Assembly: GCA_033807695.1 (NCBI GenBank)
Contig: CM066301.1
Location: 4,278,001-4,342,000, forward strand
Direction of reading: 5' to 3'
DNA length: 64,000 nt
From: Daedaleopsis sinensis
Taxonomy: Eukaryota; Basidiomycota; Agaricomycetes; Polyporales; Polyporaceae
In this document: positions 32,416 to 43,616 of the stretch, in pieces
Layout: each line of letters opens with the position of its first letter
Numbering within the stretch: the stretch's first letter is position 1
Made by a program: the position numbers and the translations under genes
The notes under the pieces: model-generated
Told to the model about the DNA's origin: nothing
The model's input: only the letters and a program-made list of their open reading frames with translations
Database searches by the model: none

Positions 32416-35117
32416 TGATCCTGGGGCACTGGCATAGTACTTGTCGGACAGATCGCACCGTACAGAGAGGGGGGGGCGCCGTGTGGACTCTAGCCGAATC
32501 GGACATGCGAAGGCTTCTACTTTGGGATTCGTGACTCATGGACCGACTTATGCTCTCGTTCTTGTACTACCATTCACGTTGTCTGTTGTATGGACAGTGA
32601 TACAACATCATTCAGCGTGAAATTTCAGACTGATCACACGGCATAGTGGATTACTTACCCATTGCCGTCCAATCGATACGCCCGCCAGTCCTAAGGTAAA
32701 GGCCAGGACATAAGAACATGTTTCATACGCCACGTCGACCAGTACCTTGAAGCAGCGGTCCTTCAATCCAAACTGTGGGCTTTGTATAACTTCGGGGCTG
32801 CTTGCACAATGCATATGTTGTGGTAGCATATGTTGTGTTCAACGCAAAGAGTAAAAGAGCAGAGACGAGTTTGATAGTAAGAACTTTATAACTCGCCGGT
32901 AATCACCGACTCTGCATAAGCGCTTCCCGTTATGTTTGCGCCTTGATCTGAACCACCATGTTGACCACGCCGAGTGAACGCGCTATATCGTGATTACAGT
33001 CATCTTCACCTTTGGAGGGTCTACGTTCATCGTTAACTTGTCGTTCTTTAGGTCTGTATACTCAGCTCGTGATTTCACAACAGGCCCACTCCGCCAGCTG
33101 GCCGTCCCGTTGAACACTACCTCCGAGCGTCGAGGACATTATCAGTGACCTTTATCCGGTGCTTTCTTTCGGGCTAATTTTCGGTTTAGACTTGACTCCA
33201 GTGACTGCGAAGCATGAAAACTTAGCTGCGTTCACTCATCGACTCCAGCACACCCACCCGGTTCCCTGAACTGCGCGCTCACTCGGCCCTCATCCCATTC
33301 AAGCTTGCAACTCATTCTCCGCCATGTCTTGCAACGCTTGAGACTACCTGGAACGGCCTACCCGAGATAAGCAGGCCGAATCAGAATCTTGAACATCAGT
33401 AACGCGCACTTTGACGGTACGAGGGTCTGACAAATTACTTGTATGGGTAATCCCGAAGTCACTTGGCTTCGAGGAGGCCCCGCTGAATCCGTCGTGACTC
33501 GTCTAGGCAGGGTTTCTGCAACGCCCTCAAGGTGGTCTTCTGCAGGCTCGTTTCGAGTGGCAGCACAGGGTGACCCATTGAACGACAACACCATTGGGAC
33601 CGAGGCACACCCCGAACAATCGACCGGCAGCCTCAGATGGATGGACAAGTTCACGGCTAGCCTCGAGTCTCTACATCAGTGTGTACTATTAGTACGCCAC
33701 TCCCACTGTGACTTACCGCCCCGCCCCGCCCCGTTCAATAGGACCGGTACAACGTCTGCCTGGGGAAGACAATCCGTGACTGCGACGATGTCTAACTGCT
33801 TGATATGTCACGCAGATCTGATCCCGCTGAACGACACGAATCTTGATCACCCGCGTTCGCAACACCGGGCTCGACGTCGTCATCTCCACTGTCCGTCCGA
33901 GGCGACCGAGCGGTTTCTCAAACGCGGACGGCCCTGGGCAACTTTCGTGCCGAAGACAGGATCCTGCGTTCCCCGAGAGAGTCGAGCGCTCGGACGTCGC
34001 GGTCGCGCTGTGCGTGCTCAACATACTCGTGTGTGTGTACCCTCGAATGTGGACCCCACCAATCTCATGGTCGTCACATTCCGGCTTATGTACAATGGAC
34101 GCAGTCTGGCACCGGATCCGGGATAACTTGAAGAACCTATCTTGCTCAAGAGCTACACCGCGATATGAGGTGGCTGCGCTTGCTAGCTGAGTAAAAGATA
34201 GTCTTCACGTCAGAACCATCTATCAGTACTCTGTCACCTACCACAGGATGACCGTTCCGATAATCAAAATGCTGGAATCAGCTTGATGCACTCACCAATA
34301 CGAAAGGACTGGGATGCGATCGAACTTCATTATCCAGACATCCGACTTCAATCCAACAGATTTGAAGCTAGCCTGAGGTCGCAGACTCGCAGCAGCCAAT
34401 GTGGGGGCCCAGGCAAGCCCAAGGGAAACAACTGGGAAACACCAGTGACCTCCAGTGACCCACCGAGTTCATCACCGTAGCGTGGGACGTGCGCGGGAAG
34501 CAGGCGGCGGGGCAGCATGGCCGTAAGGCACGGATTAGGCAGGAACGATCTCGGGATCGCGCAAAGCGGGCAAGGGGAACAGACGCACGTGATCCGCGGG
34601 CGGGAGCGATCAATTCATACTAATTTCATAGAAGTGCAACTTGCGCGCGCGCTCGTCCTCGTCGTCCCTGTCGTTGTCCTCGTCGGCGTGCGTCGGGGGT
34701 GCATCTGCGAGAGCGAATATATCACGGACTATCAGACATTGAGTGACATCTGGCATGCGAAGAGGACGGGAGCTGAGAGCGCTGAGGGAAAGGGCGGAGG
34801 CAACTGCCGGTGAGCACAGCTGGGATCAGAGGGGAGACGCCGGTGGGAGAGACGGCGGTCGAGTCGTCCATCGCCTCGTCTGCCATCTCTCCTTTGATCC
34901 TCCTCCTCCACGCCCGTGAGTCGCAGTCGCCCCCGCCGCCTCCCTCCTCCCAACGCTCACCTCGCCCACCACCCGCTAGCACTCGTTCGCCCCCCTTTGG
35001 CTTACCTTTCTAGCCCTTCTTTCCACCCTTCTCTTCCTCGAGGCACCCTCAGCTCCCGCGCACGACGCACGAAAGCAGCCAGCCGAAGCACCTCTGCCCC
35101 TTGCATCAAATCCAACC
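32416..35117. other. Long intergenic region with dispersed repeat copy 2
   Basis: About 2.7 kb. It contains repeat copy 2 (33732-33772) preceded by a CCGCC run. A 227-codon frame at 33443-34126 crosses the repeat and has no domain. Pyrimidine-rich tracts from about 34890 to 35060 form the upstream flank of the G-gamma gene. No gene could be supported. Confidence 0.4.
33732..33772 (+). repeat. Copy 2 of the ~41-bp dispersed repeat
   Basis: It matches copies at 15934-15974 and 46505-46545 with only a few substitutions (for example GGACCGGTACAACG here against GGACCTGTACATCG). It lies just after a CCCCGCCCCGCC run that is also weakly present beside copy 3. Confidence 0.65.
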
Positions 35118-35528
35118 ATGAACTCGCGTCCGCACAAGCAGTCCATGTCCGAGCTCAAGCTCCGCCGCCTCACGGAGCACAACCAGCGGCTGAGGGAGGA
35201 TCTTGCCCGTCCGCGGATAAGGGTCAGCGAGGCCAGTGCCAGGTACGCTTCTCTCTCTCCTACCTCGCCCCCGTCCCCACTGCCGACCGTCGTACTCACC
35301 CGCTGCCCCCGTCGCACAGTCTCATCCGGTATTGCAAAACGACAAAAGACCCCCTCGTGCGTACCGCCCGCCATCACGATCCCTCTCCCGTTTCCCATCT
35401 CCCTTCCCTCCTCGTTCGTGTGCTGACTGCCCGCCCAGGTCCCGTCAGTATGGGGTCCCGTACCACGCGCAGACGACCCCTACCAGTCGCAAGGCGGCTC
35501 GGGCAAGGGATGCTGCGTCATCCAATGA
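35118..35528 (+). CDS. Heterotrimeric G-protein gamma subunit
   Basis: Three exons, 35118-35242, 35320-35356 and 35439-35528, close in phase and give 83 residues, the normal fungal G-gamma size. The N-terminus [20 protein letters not shown] is the coiled-coil helix that pairs with G-beta. The middle ([18 protein letters not shown]) and PSVWG segment are conserved in fungal gammas. The C-terminus CCVIQ has the CaaX-type prenylation cysteine preceded by a possible palmitoylated cysteine. In basidiomycetes G-beta-gamma acts below pheromone receptors in mating and in nutrient signalling at the plasma membrane. No lesion seen. The long flanks on both sides are free of supported genes. Confidence 0.92.
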
Positions 35529-37796
35529 CCGCTACGCGCCCCCGCTTCAGCTTGTACATCTTCCCGCCCGCCTTTTAAGCGTCCCGGTGTCGTCTCCCCC
35601 CTCTCTGCTCCCTCTCCCCGGCTCCCTTGCGCACGCGTCTTCTCGCACCTCGCTACTCGCACTTTCCCCACTGTATCGCCCACCGTGTCCCTGTCCCTGT
35701 CTCGTCGTCACTACTACTACTCTTCTTCTTCTTCCCCCGCCTTCTCTTCTCTCTTCACTTCCCCCACTTCATATTCATAGCCCGGCCTCTTCATTTGAGA
35801 TTGTTTATTCACCTGTCAATTGTTCGTGGTGCATTTATACCATCGCTCGTTTCATCCTCTCTCCCTACACCCCTCACGCAACCCCACGGCGTGCAAGCCC
35901 TCAAGCTCTCAAGGCCTCCCCGGCGCACGAATCCGCCGCCAACGCATCTCAAGCTCCGCTCTATCGGGATACCTGGTCCATGCGCTGCGCCCGTGCTCGC
36001 CGCTTGACGCTCGCGGGCAGGGTGCGGTGCCGGTGTGCTCATGCGCGGCGGTGTTGAAGCGCTCCGGGCGCTGAGCCCGATGGCGGAAAACACGGAGGGT
36101 AGAGGCGAAGGTACAGGATCGGCACGGCAGGCTGGGAAGGCGCACGCGCTGTGCGTCCGTCACAGCGTACGGAAGAGCCAGCCGTAGGGATGGATGGTGC
36201 GGAGGGACGGCATGCAGTGTGCAGTTTTAGATGAGGCCGGCGCGGACGCACCAGCTGCAGACCACCTGCAGTGGAGGATGCAAAATCACGATCGCCTTGT
36301 ACGTTTCCTTCCTTCCCTCCCTCCCTCCTTCCCCACCGTTCGAGCACAATCCCGTCCCGTACACGTCTCGACCCCCTCATACATACACAGCCTCGCAAAC
36401 TTGTCCCGTCCTGTCCTATTCCATCGCGCGTCGTGTCCGCAGTGTACGTGTACGCACACCTATGACCCTCCCCCTCCCTCCTACTGTACGTATGTATAGC
36501 ACGTACGCGCATCTCTCCGCCCCGAAATTCTCGTCGACGATGCAGCTGGAAGAATATAGAGACACGCATAACTTAACCTCCGATCAGGATCCAGATCGCG
36601 CTACCAGATCGGACGAGGGACGTATGTATGTCGTACTCCCTCCGTCGGTCCACCGCCGGAGGGCCGCGGGATTGTGGACTTCCCGGAGACAGATGTCGAT
36701 GTTCCCCGGCGTACGCACGATGTGAGCATTCATGATTCTTGTTCTTGTGTCGACCAGACCATAACTAAGCATAACCACGACGCGCTCCTGCCTACCTCTT
36801 CGTCCCATCCACCATCCACCACCCACCACCCCTCCAGGACCATATGTGCCTAGTACTCGGTACGCCTAAGCCTAGAGGGCCACAGGTACAGCGGCCCTCA
36901 TGAGCGTAAGCGCAGGCGCACCAGTGACCAGTAACCAAGCATTTCCCCAGCAACAGCAACAGCAACAGCAACAGGCTACAGCGACCGCACAGGCTCAAGC
37001 TCTGCAGGAAGCCCGCGGTGCCCTGCGCCCAGTACTAGTGCCCCCCTGTGCCCTGGGGCCTGATTCTCCGGTGGATATAGGCATGCGGATGCTGTAAGCC
37101 GCCGAGCGCACACGCACACGCACACGCACCAGTACTGTGCGGGCGTGCGACTGATGGTCGATGGTCGATGGAGCGTTCGGGTTTGTTTGGGAAGCGCACA
37201 TGAATGAAAGCGTTCCCACCCCTGGCCACTGGCATGGGGGGCGTCGCAGTCCGGACGCGCGTGTGTTTCTCGAGACAGTACTGTGCGGCAGCTCGCGATC
37301 GCGGTGTGTGGTGAGTAGACTTAGGGGGGCGCGCGGCGCGGGCGGCGAAGGGGGAGGCGGTGTGGTTCTGCGTCTGGCTGCCTGTCGCGAGAGCACGGTA
37401 TGGGATGGACGGATGGGCGGATGGACGGGTGGACGGGTGGACGGACGGACGGGTGGACGGGTGGACGGATGGCGGATGAGAACGGTCGTTGGGGGGTGCT
37501 GCGGGCCGGAGGTTATCGCCCACATTCCACAGCAGAGAAGATCGCAGCCGAGAGGCTCTATGGCGGGGTCCACATTGGACTGGGGTGGTGATTGCGACGC
37601 GGACGTGACGATCCGCGCATGAGCTTGGGATGGCTGTTAGCGCAGGTAGGGGTGAGTGGGATAGCTCTTGGCTGTATGCGCATGAGCGGCATGGCGGTAC
37701 GATGGGTGTATGGAAGGTGCATTATGAGGTGAGAGAACTAGGCGGTGCGGATGGTCTGAGAGATGGTAGAGAACAGAGGATCGACGGTAGCGGTGT
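35529..37796. other. Long repeat-bearing intergenic region
   Basis: About 2.3 kb between G-gamma and eIF2B-beta. It includes CT-rich tracts (35700-35770, 36310-36340), a CAGCAA run at about 36951-36974, an ACGCAC run at about 37110-37130 and the minisatellite at 37398-37473. A 65-codon frame at 36900-37097 would encode a poly-Gln peptide but has no supporting context. No gene supported. Confidence 0.4.
37398..37473. repeat. GGACGGGT/GGACGGAT minisatellite
   Basis: About nine degenerate tandem units of 8 bp (GGACGGGT, GGACGGAT, sometimes shortened to 4 bp) run through this stretch. The minus-strand frame reads as Ser/Thr/Arg/Pro repeats (PSTRPPV), which is a by-product. Confidence 0.8.
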
Positions 37797-39487
37797 TTAT
37801 AGTTCGTGGTCTTCGTCGTCATACGTTTCCTTAATCAACCTGGTCCGCGATGGAAGGAAGAAGGGGATCAGGATCAGCACGTCCAAGAACTGCCAAGGGC
37901 AACAGCAGTGACATACCTGTATACAGACGAGGGCGGATGGTCACCACTACACACAGCCCGAGGAACATCGCATCGCAGATGAGTGCGAAAAGGAGAAGCT
38001 CGGTTAGTCAGGATGTCCGGCAGTATGAGGAGAGACACGCACTCGTTCGTGATGAAGACGTCGACGAGCTCCGGCCCGACATAGTCATAGTACGGGTTAA
38101 CGACGTCGACGCGCTCGACGAGCTTCCCCTCCTCGAAGCCCAGCACGCTGCTCGGGTCCGCCAGGTCCAGCGCACCATAGTCATGGTACAGATTCCACAG
38201 CGGCGTGAACTTGAACTGGCCGGCACACACGACGACCGGGGTCGAGTGCGCGCGCGCGGCGGTTGCAGCGAGCAGCGAGCCGGCGATCGCGACGAGGCCG
38301 CCGTTGGCGAGGATCGCGTGTGCGCCGAGGATGACCTTGTTCACGCGGGACATGATCGCGAAGATGGACGAGTCCGGGACGAGGAAGGTCGAGACGCCTG
38401 CGGCGGAGAGCGCGCGCGCCATCTCGTGCCCGCTGTACGACGGCGCGGTCTCGGCGACGATCACGGTGTAGTTGCGGTTGTGCCCGGCGGACTTGAGGAA
38501 CGCCTCGACGGTCTTGGAGTGCCCGATTGTGAGGATGATCTCACTAAGTGGGTGAGGTCAGTCGTCTGCACGTTCACGCGTTTCGAGCTTCGCGCAAGGC
38601 CCAAAGGCTTGGCCACTGAAGGGCACAGTTCGCCAGACGCATAGAACCCTCGTCGGATTGCGAAAGAAAATGGAGAGAGGCCGAAACTCCACAGGAGGAT
38701 CCTCCTTTGATGGCTGGGTCGAGACTAGAAGGGAAATGTTACGCACTCGGAGTGGATGTGGTCCCTCGCGTTCTTTGAGACGTTGTCGTACACGGTCTCG
38801 AGCTCGTCGAGCACGTCCTGGATCGCCTCCATCAGGACCGGTTTGAGGCCGCGCGCGAACGAGTCCGGGTCATCCGGGTCGTCTTCTCTGAGTGTTGCGG
38901 TCCCTTCCGACTTTGGTGCACTGGCAGTGTGTTTGCGGGGCTGGCCCTGTAGAACGAACTTGCTGATCGTGTAGACGTTGCGAGATGGCGGGGCATTGGA
39001 GCCTTTGATGGCCGAGTTGGCCTCCTCACGGATGTTGTGAAGGACTCTGCGAACGGTGTTCCCGACGGTGTGTTCTACAAGCCAACACCGTTAGAGTCAC
39101 GATTGTGTGGGTCAGAGCCTTAACCAGGATTTTGTGGTATACACATTTTTGCGCCTCTGGAGATGGATCCCATTATGAAATCACGCAAGAATATATACAC
39201 ACCTTTGGGTTGAGCATGCGATAGCCTCCTACCAACTTCACGGATGATGGTGACGAGTTGCTGGATATTGGAGAAACGGGCTTTTGACACGACCTGTCTA
39301 AGAACGAGTACGGTCTCAAGGGCAGCTTCACGAGATCCTACAACTTGTCTGAAGGGGTTGTGTCAGTACCTGCGCTATCATATCTCCACTCCAGGCGGAT
39401 AGTAACTCACCGTCTTCTAAGCTTCGCCACCAAGCTCTCTACGGCTCTGCTGCCGGGAATAGTGACATGGGACTCCGGCGGTGTCAT
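37797..39487 (-). CDS. GCD7: Translation initiation factor eIF2B subunit beta
   Basis: The start at 39487 opens exon 1, MTPPESHVTIPGSRAVESLV. Later exons read ALETVLVLRQVVSKARFSNI, TVGNTVRRVLHNIREEANSA, a Ser/Asp-rich insert (PDDPDSFARGLKPVLMEAIQ), then EIILTIGHSKTVEAFL. A long Rossmann-like block follows: IVAETAPSYSGHEMARALS, VNKVILGAHAILANGGLVA, CAGQFKFTPLW and NPYYDYVGPELVDVFITND. Two small last exons, one of about 31 bp and the terminal LIKETYDDEDHEL, match eIF2B-beta exactly. The eIF2B complex exchanges GDP for GTP on eIF2 and is inhibited by phosphorylated eIF2 in amino-acid starvation; beta is a regulatory subunit. No lesion seen. Confidence 0.94.
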
Positions 39488-39867
39488 TGAGTGCAATCAG
39501 TTCAGAGCGTACTGCCGTTCCAAATGCTATGGGGCGTCGGAACCAGTCTCAACCAAGCTGTGAGTGGACGTGGTAGTGCTGATGGAGAGGAGACAGGAGG
39601 ACGAGCTCGAGATTGGCAACTTCGGACACAATGAGATCGAGTCACGAAATCGTTATCTTTTCTCATATGGGCGTCTATCTGCCTTTTCCTCATCACCAGA
39701 CCGTGCGTGACGCGTCACAGCCTCAGAACCTCCATTTGAACTCAGAGCATCGAGCAACAGCAACATCCCCGGCTGGTCCGTCAATTCTAGGAAGGCTCGA
39801 TCGGAACACCACAACTGGTACTCTCCCATTATTCGAGGCCAGCAAAGACATTACTGAACCAGAAACC

Positions 39868-40628
39868 ATGAGCGAACTTGAAGAACTTGAACGCGTAAGT
39901 GCTCCTTCGACATCAACTTACTGACCAGACAGTATGCCACCACTGAACAATCCACGCATACGATAGCTTAGGCTATGACAAGAACAAGGCGACTCTGCAT
40001 TATGGTTTTCACTTCGATTTTCCCGGGGAGTGGAAGGACGAGGATAAGAAGAGCTGGATCAAGGGCGTCTGGGAGGTCATCTCTAGTTCCCCTAAATACG
40101 GATTCAAAATGCATTCCGCTGAGACGTTGGACGGCCGCTCCTACTCCGAGGATCTTGACAAAGAGCTCCGTTTGGCCAGGGACCCTCTTACCTTGTACAT
40201 CCACAAGCGGTGCGCGGGCGCCGAACTCCAAGTCGCTTGCTACCCGAAGCAAGTGAAGGTCATCACTGAAACCAAGCCCCCCGGGCTCGATGGTATCACA
40301 ATCACGCTCTATTCCACATGTGACGGTCCACGTTACAAGGACCGCGAAGCACTAGAAGGATGGGCCAAACCCAGGCGAGACAAAGCGCTGGAGTTCATTA
40401 GTACCACGCTAGGACTGGGCAAAGACACCGAGCCGAAGTGGTACTTCGATGCAAAGGTCCACGGACCACAGTGAGTCCTCCTCGACCTCTCATACGAGTC
40501 TCCTAGATACTCAGGCAGCTCACAGGGCGCACGGCTACGCACCGTTAGACGACACGATTCTGCGCCCGCCAACGCCGGACTCGTGTCAAAGCACACCGGA
40601 AGCCCGCCCCCACGATATTGCTTGTTAG
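39868..40628 (+). pseudogene. FAPAD-like relative, copy 1, 5' end does not close in phase
   Basis: Exon 2 (about 39972-40470) and exon 3 (40526-40628) are clear and in phase. They encode YGFHFDFPGEWKDEDKKSWI, ITITLYSTCDGPRYKDREAL, a GLGKDTEPKWYFD segment and AHGYAPLDD. The likely first exon, starting at the ATG of 39868, ends in phase 0 at GTAAGT, but exon 2 needs phase 1. Either the first exon lies elsewhere or the gene is frameshifted. It is a tandem paralogue of the next gene, with high similarity even in the last intron. Layout and the xPxWYxD segment suggest distant kinship to the FAPAD family. Confidence 0.55.
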
Positions 40629-40992
40629 CTTCGTCTGCGCGTTGTTAGAGATAGATCGGGGGTAAGTATCTAGTACACGCCAATGCGGTTGCGCGCATTC
40701 AACTTGTCTGTACCTCGGGCTCCCGGCGGCCCGTCTACAAGTCTGTCATATGAGTGCTTGACGATTTAAGAAGTACGCCGCGGTTGATTGAGTTTTTACA
40801 TTCCCGGAGCCAGACAATGTGCGTAGTGTTACTTAGTATGTTAGTGTCATGTATTATGTACGTACAGGCTTACTTGCATCTCGGATGGCCCGAGGAAAGT
40901 CGTGACATCAACGTCACAGTGACATACTGTAGTACAAAAGCTCGGAACACCGCCACCGTTCGACTGTAACTTAGTTCAAGTTCTCTGCCAAC

Positions 40993-41852
40993 ATGACCGA
41001 GTCAGACAAATATCTGTTCAGACGAAACCTCTTCCACCTCAGTCTCTCAGAGTCGCAAAAACGTTCAATCGTATGTGCTCCGAGTCTGACTTAATGCTCC
41101 CGACGTCTTGAACTCACTACTGATCAACTACATTGCAGGAACAATATGCGTCCCGTCTCACCCCTTAGTACAAGGATGAGGATCTTCCTGAGCACCTACG
41201 CAACCCAGATCCCAAGTCCAATGTGACTCTGCTCTATGCTTTCAACTTCGGGTTTCCCAAGGACTGGAAAGCGGAGGATTACATAGCCTGGATGGGGCGT
41301 GCCAAGAATTTCATCCCCAACGACATCTGGCCCCCTTCAATGACAACTCTGCCAACTCGGGAGACCGAGAAAAGTAATTTCGATAAGCAGGTTAACAAGG
41401 TCTTAGCGGCGCTTGAAACCCACATCCGAAAGGTGTGTGCGTCGGAGCATCAGTCATTCAGACCGGCCATGCCGGATAGGGTGCCCGTCACCAACAAATT
41501 CCATGGCATCACGATAACACTCTATTCTAACCGTCCCGCCGGTGCCCAACATCGCAAGGAATTATATATTCCAAACAGGGATGTCAAAGCGATGTTCGAG
41601 TTCATCGGGACAGTACTAGGGCTGGGCGATTACATCGAGCCGATGTTGTACTTCGATGAATGGGTTCACGGAGCAGCGTGAGTCCTCCTCAACCTCTCAA
41701 TGAGTTCGCTAGGTACTTAGGCTGTTCACAGGGCGCATGGCTACGCACCGTTCAGTTACTCGACTCACGGCCTGCCAACGCCAACGCCAACGCCGGATCC
41801 GGACTCGTGTTCGAGCACACCGAAAGCTCGCCCCAGCGAGATTGCTTGCTAG
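40993..41852 (+). CDS. FAPAD-like relative, copy 2 (unrecognised family)
   Basis: Exons 40993-41070, 41169-41677 and 41732-41852 close in phase and give 235 residues. The acceptor is CCCCTTAG at 41168: with the nearer CAG acceptor a TAG would fall in frame, and copy 1 has a TTAG at the same place. Exon 1 is MTESDKYLFRRNLFHLSLSE. Exon 2 has LLYAFNFGFPKDWKAEDYIA, GITITLYSNRPAG, FEFIGTVLGLGDYIEPMLYF. Exon 3 is a Pro/Thr/Ser tail after AHGYAPF. Length, three-exon plan and the order strand, helix, PxxYFD are shared with the FAPAD genes at 19.9-24 kb. No known domain, signal or membrane helix. Function unknown. Confidence 0.62.
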
Positions 41853-41982
41853 CTTCGTCTGTAGTAATGTTATTGGAGACAGTTCGGGTGTACCTTTGCA
41901 AGTCTCAGGATGTAGATATACAGCGACATCGATCTTGTCTACACTTCCCATCTGAAAGTCCAATACATACATCAGTTGGAAC

Positions 41983-42812
41983 ATGCATCGTGTTTTGGTC
42001 TCTGCAGGTCTCTGCTACTCTCGCGGCACATGGTGATATCTATGCAAGCTGTAAATCCAGGTTCTGACGCTACATCAGCTACGGCGAAGATGTACTCACG
42101 GGGCATCGGGCTCTCGCGCAGCTTCGACACCTGAAAACTTATCGACGAGACCTCGTCAGCATGCGCCCACGTTCCAGGGTATGTACTAAGGACAGACTAG
42201 CGTCATACCCACCATCGCGCCGCCACACCCGTTCCCGTCAATCCGCCGAGCCGCGCGACTCCCGCCACTCCCGCGCCCTCCGCGCCCCCCCCTCCAAAGT
42301 CGCCCAGCAGCAGCGCGTTAACCGCGCTACCCGCCATGAGGAGGAACGCTGCCCCGAGCGCGAAGCGGTCCATGCGCGCAAGCACGCCTACGGCGCACAC
42401 GCCGAGCGCGGCGAGGCCTGAGCACGTGCAAGTGCCTGCCGAAGAGGGTGGGGAGGCGGGCGAGCTCGTAGAGGAGGAGAGGAGGAGGGGTGCGAGATGG
42501 GCGAGGACCAGCAGGCGGCGGTGGAGGACGGCCCATAACGCGCCTGCGGGCTGGTTCGGGGCGGCGCTGCCGTCCCCTGATATCGGGCGGTGGATGGGCA
42601 AATGGGCGAGGTCATTGGCGGGTTTGCGGAGACGATGCTGTTAGCGAGGGGAGGCACTGGATGTAGGCGCAGATGGAGCTGTGGATGCCAGAGGCGGCGA
42701 TGGTGTGGGCGACGGCATGCACCACGGGGCACGAGGAGGATGTTGCTAGGCAAGGCGAGTGTGAGCGCGACGATGCTGACCATGCGAATGGCGTTGACGG
42801 CGATGAGTGAAT
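41983..42812 (-). CDS. Multi-span membrane protein (DUF7598-like), 5' end unclear
   Basis: The exon starting at 42812 reads SLIAVNAIRMVSIVALTLAL, a first membrane helix. After an apparent frame change near 42735 the text VVHAVAHTIAASGI continues. The next exon reads AAPNQPAGALWAVLHRRLLV, and further helices include LAALGVCAVGVLARMDRFAL and GAAFLLMAGSAVNALLLG. NQPAG and the helix order resemble an agaricomycete family of small four-helix membrane proteins that I associate with DUF7598. The initiating exon was not found, and the frame change may be a missed intron or a lesion. An exon reading VSKLRESPMP near 42130 may be the tail. Function unknown. Confidence 0.45.
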
Positions 42813-43616
42813 CTGTAAGGAAACATTCTGTCAGAAATTCGAGATGAGCCGAGGAGCGCCGCAGAAGTGCTGGGGCGACACTGGAGAGGGTGTGGCATTG
42901 GCACTTGTTAGAACTTGAATATTATATTCTGGTCAGTATTACGCGCTTCTACTGTTGACAGTGGCAACGGTGTGGTGAGACCTGGTGAGGTCGGCGGAAT
43001 GACTGACTGGCACCGGCAAGGACCTATCGATAGAGAGAAGACGAAGGGATGGATAGAAATCGATTAGAGGCAGTCGCAGTGTCGTCGCAGAGTGCCCAGG
43101 AGTTGTCTCTGGCACGGTGTCGCTTTGAAGGATTGAAGAAGTTGCCTCACGGTCGACAGAGCCATTGTCGAAGCATGGTGCGTCTCACAAACGGCTGGAT
43201 GGCCATGAGCAGCACTTGGTAACCTGCCACGCCCTACATACACAGCCGCCCTCCGCAGCGTGGTCTCTCGCACACGAGGAGTATCCTTCGGAGGTTTGTG
43301 ATCCGAGACAACTGCACGATGGCGACAGTATGTATTCTGTAATAAATGATGACCTATGGATATTGGCGGCATCAGCGGGGGGCACCACTGCCCGCGAGGC
43401 GAGATGCGCACCTACAACATCAGTGCCGAGGTAAACGTATCGTGATGGTAGCAACGGTATCAGTATAGTGAGTGTGTGATTGTCGCACGAGCATCCAGCC
43501 GTGATCGATACAAGGGAGATAAAGCAGAAGCATGTGCAGTCCATCGAGAGACGGATTAATGCAGGACCCAGTAAGCACAGAATAACAAGAAGTGGAAGAG
43601 GGAGTCCCGGGGAGTA
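42813..43616. other. Region between two membrane-protein genes
   Basis: About 0.8 kb that should contain the first exon of the upstream-facing membrane gene and the 3' UTR of the gene ending at 43617. I could not place an exon with confidence. Short frames on both strands lack domains. Confidence 0.3.

Noticed and set aside
33443..34126. 227-codon plus-strand frame
   Set aside because: It crosses the dispersed repeat and has no conserved motif.
36900..37097. 65-codon poly-Gln frame
   Set aside because: It is explained by the CAGCAA microsatellite; no context supports a gene.
37398..37473. CRISPR-like tandem array
   Set aside because: Units are 8 bp with no spacers and the organism is a fungus, so it is a minisatellite.
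41166..41168. Apparent premature TAG in the 40993-41852 gene
   Set aside because: The TAG is better read as the end of the CCCCTTAG splice acceptor; using it closes all phases and copy 1 has a TTAG in the same place.
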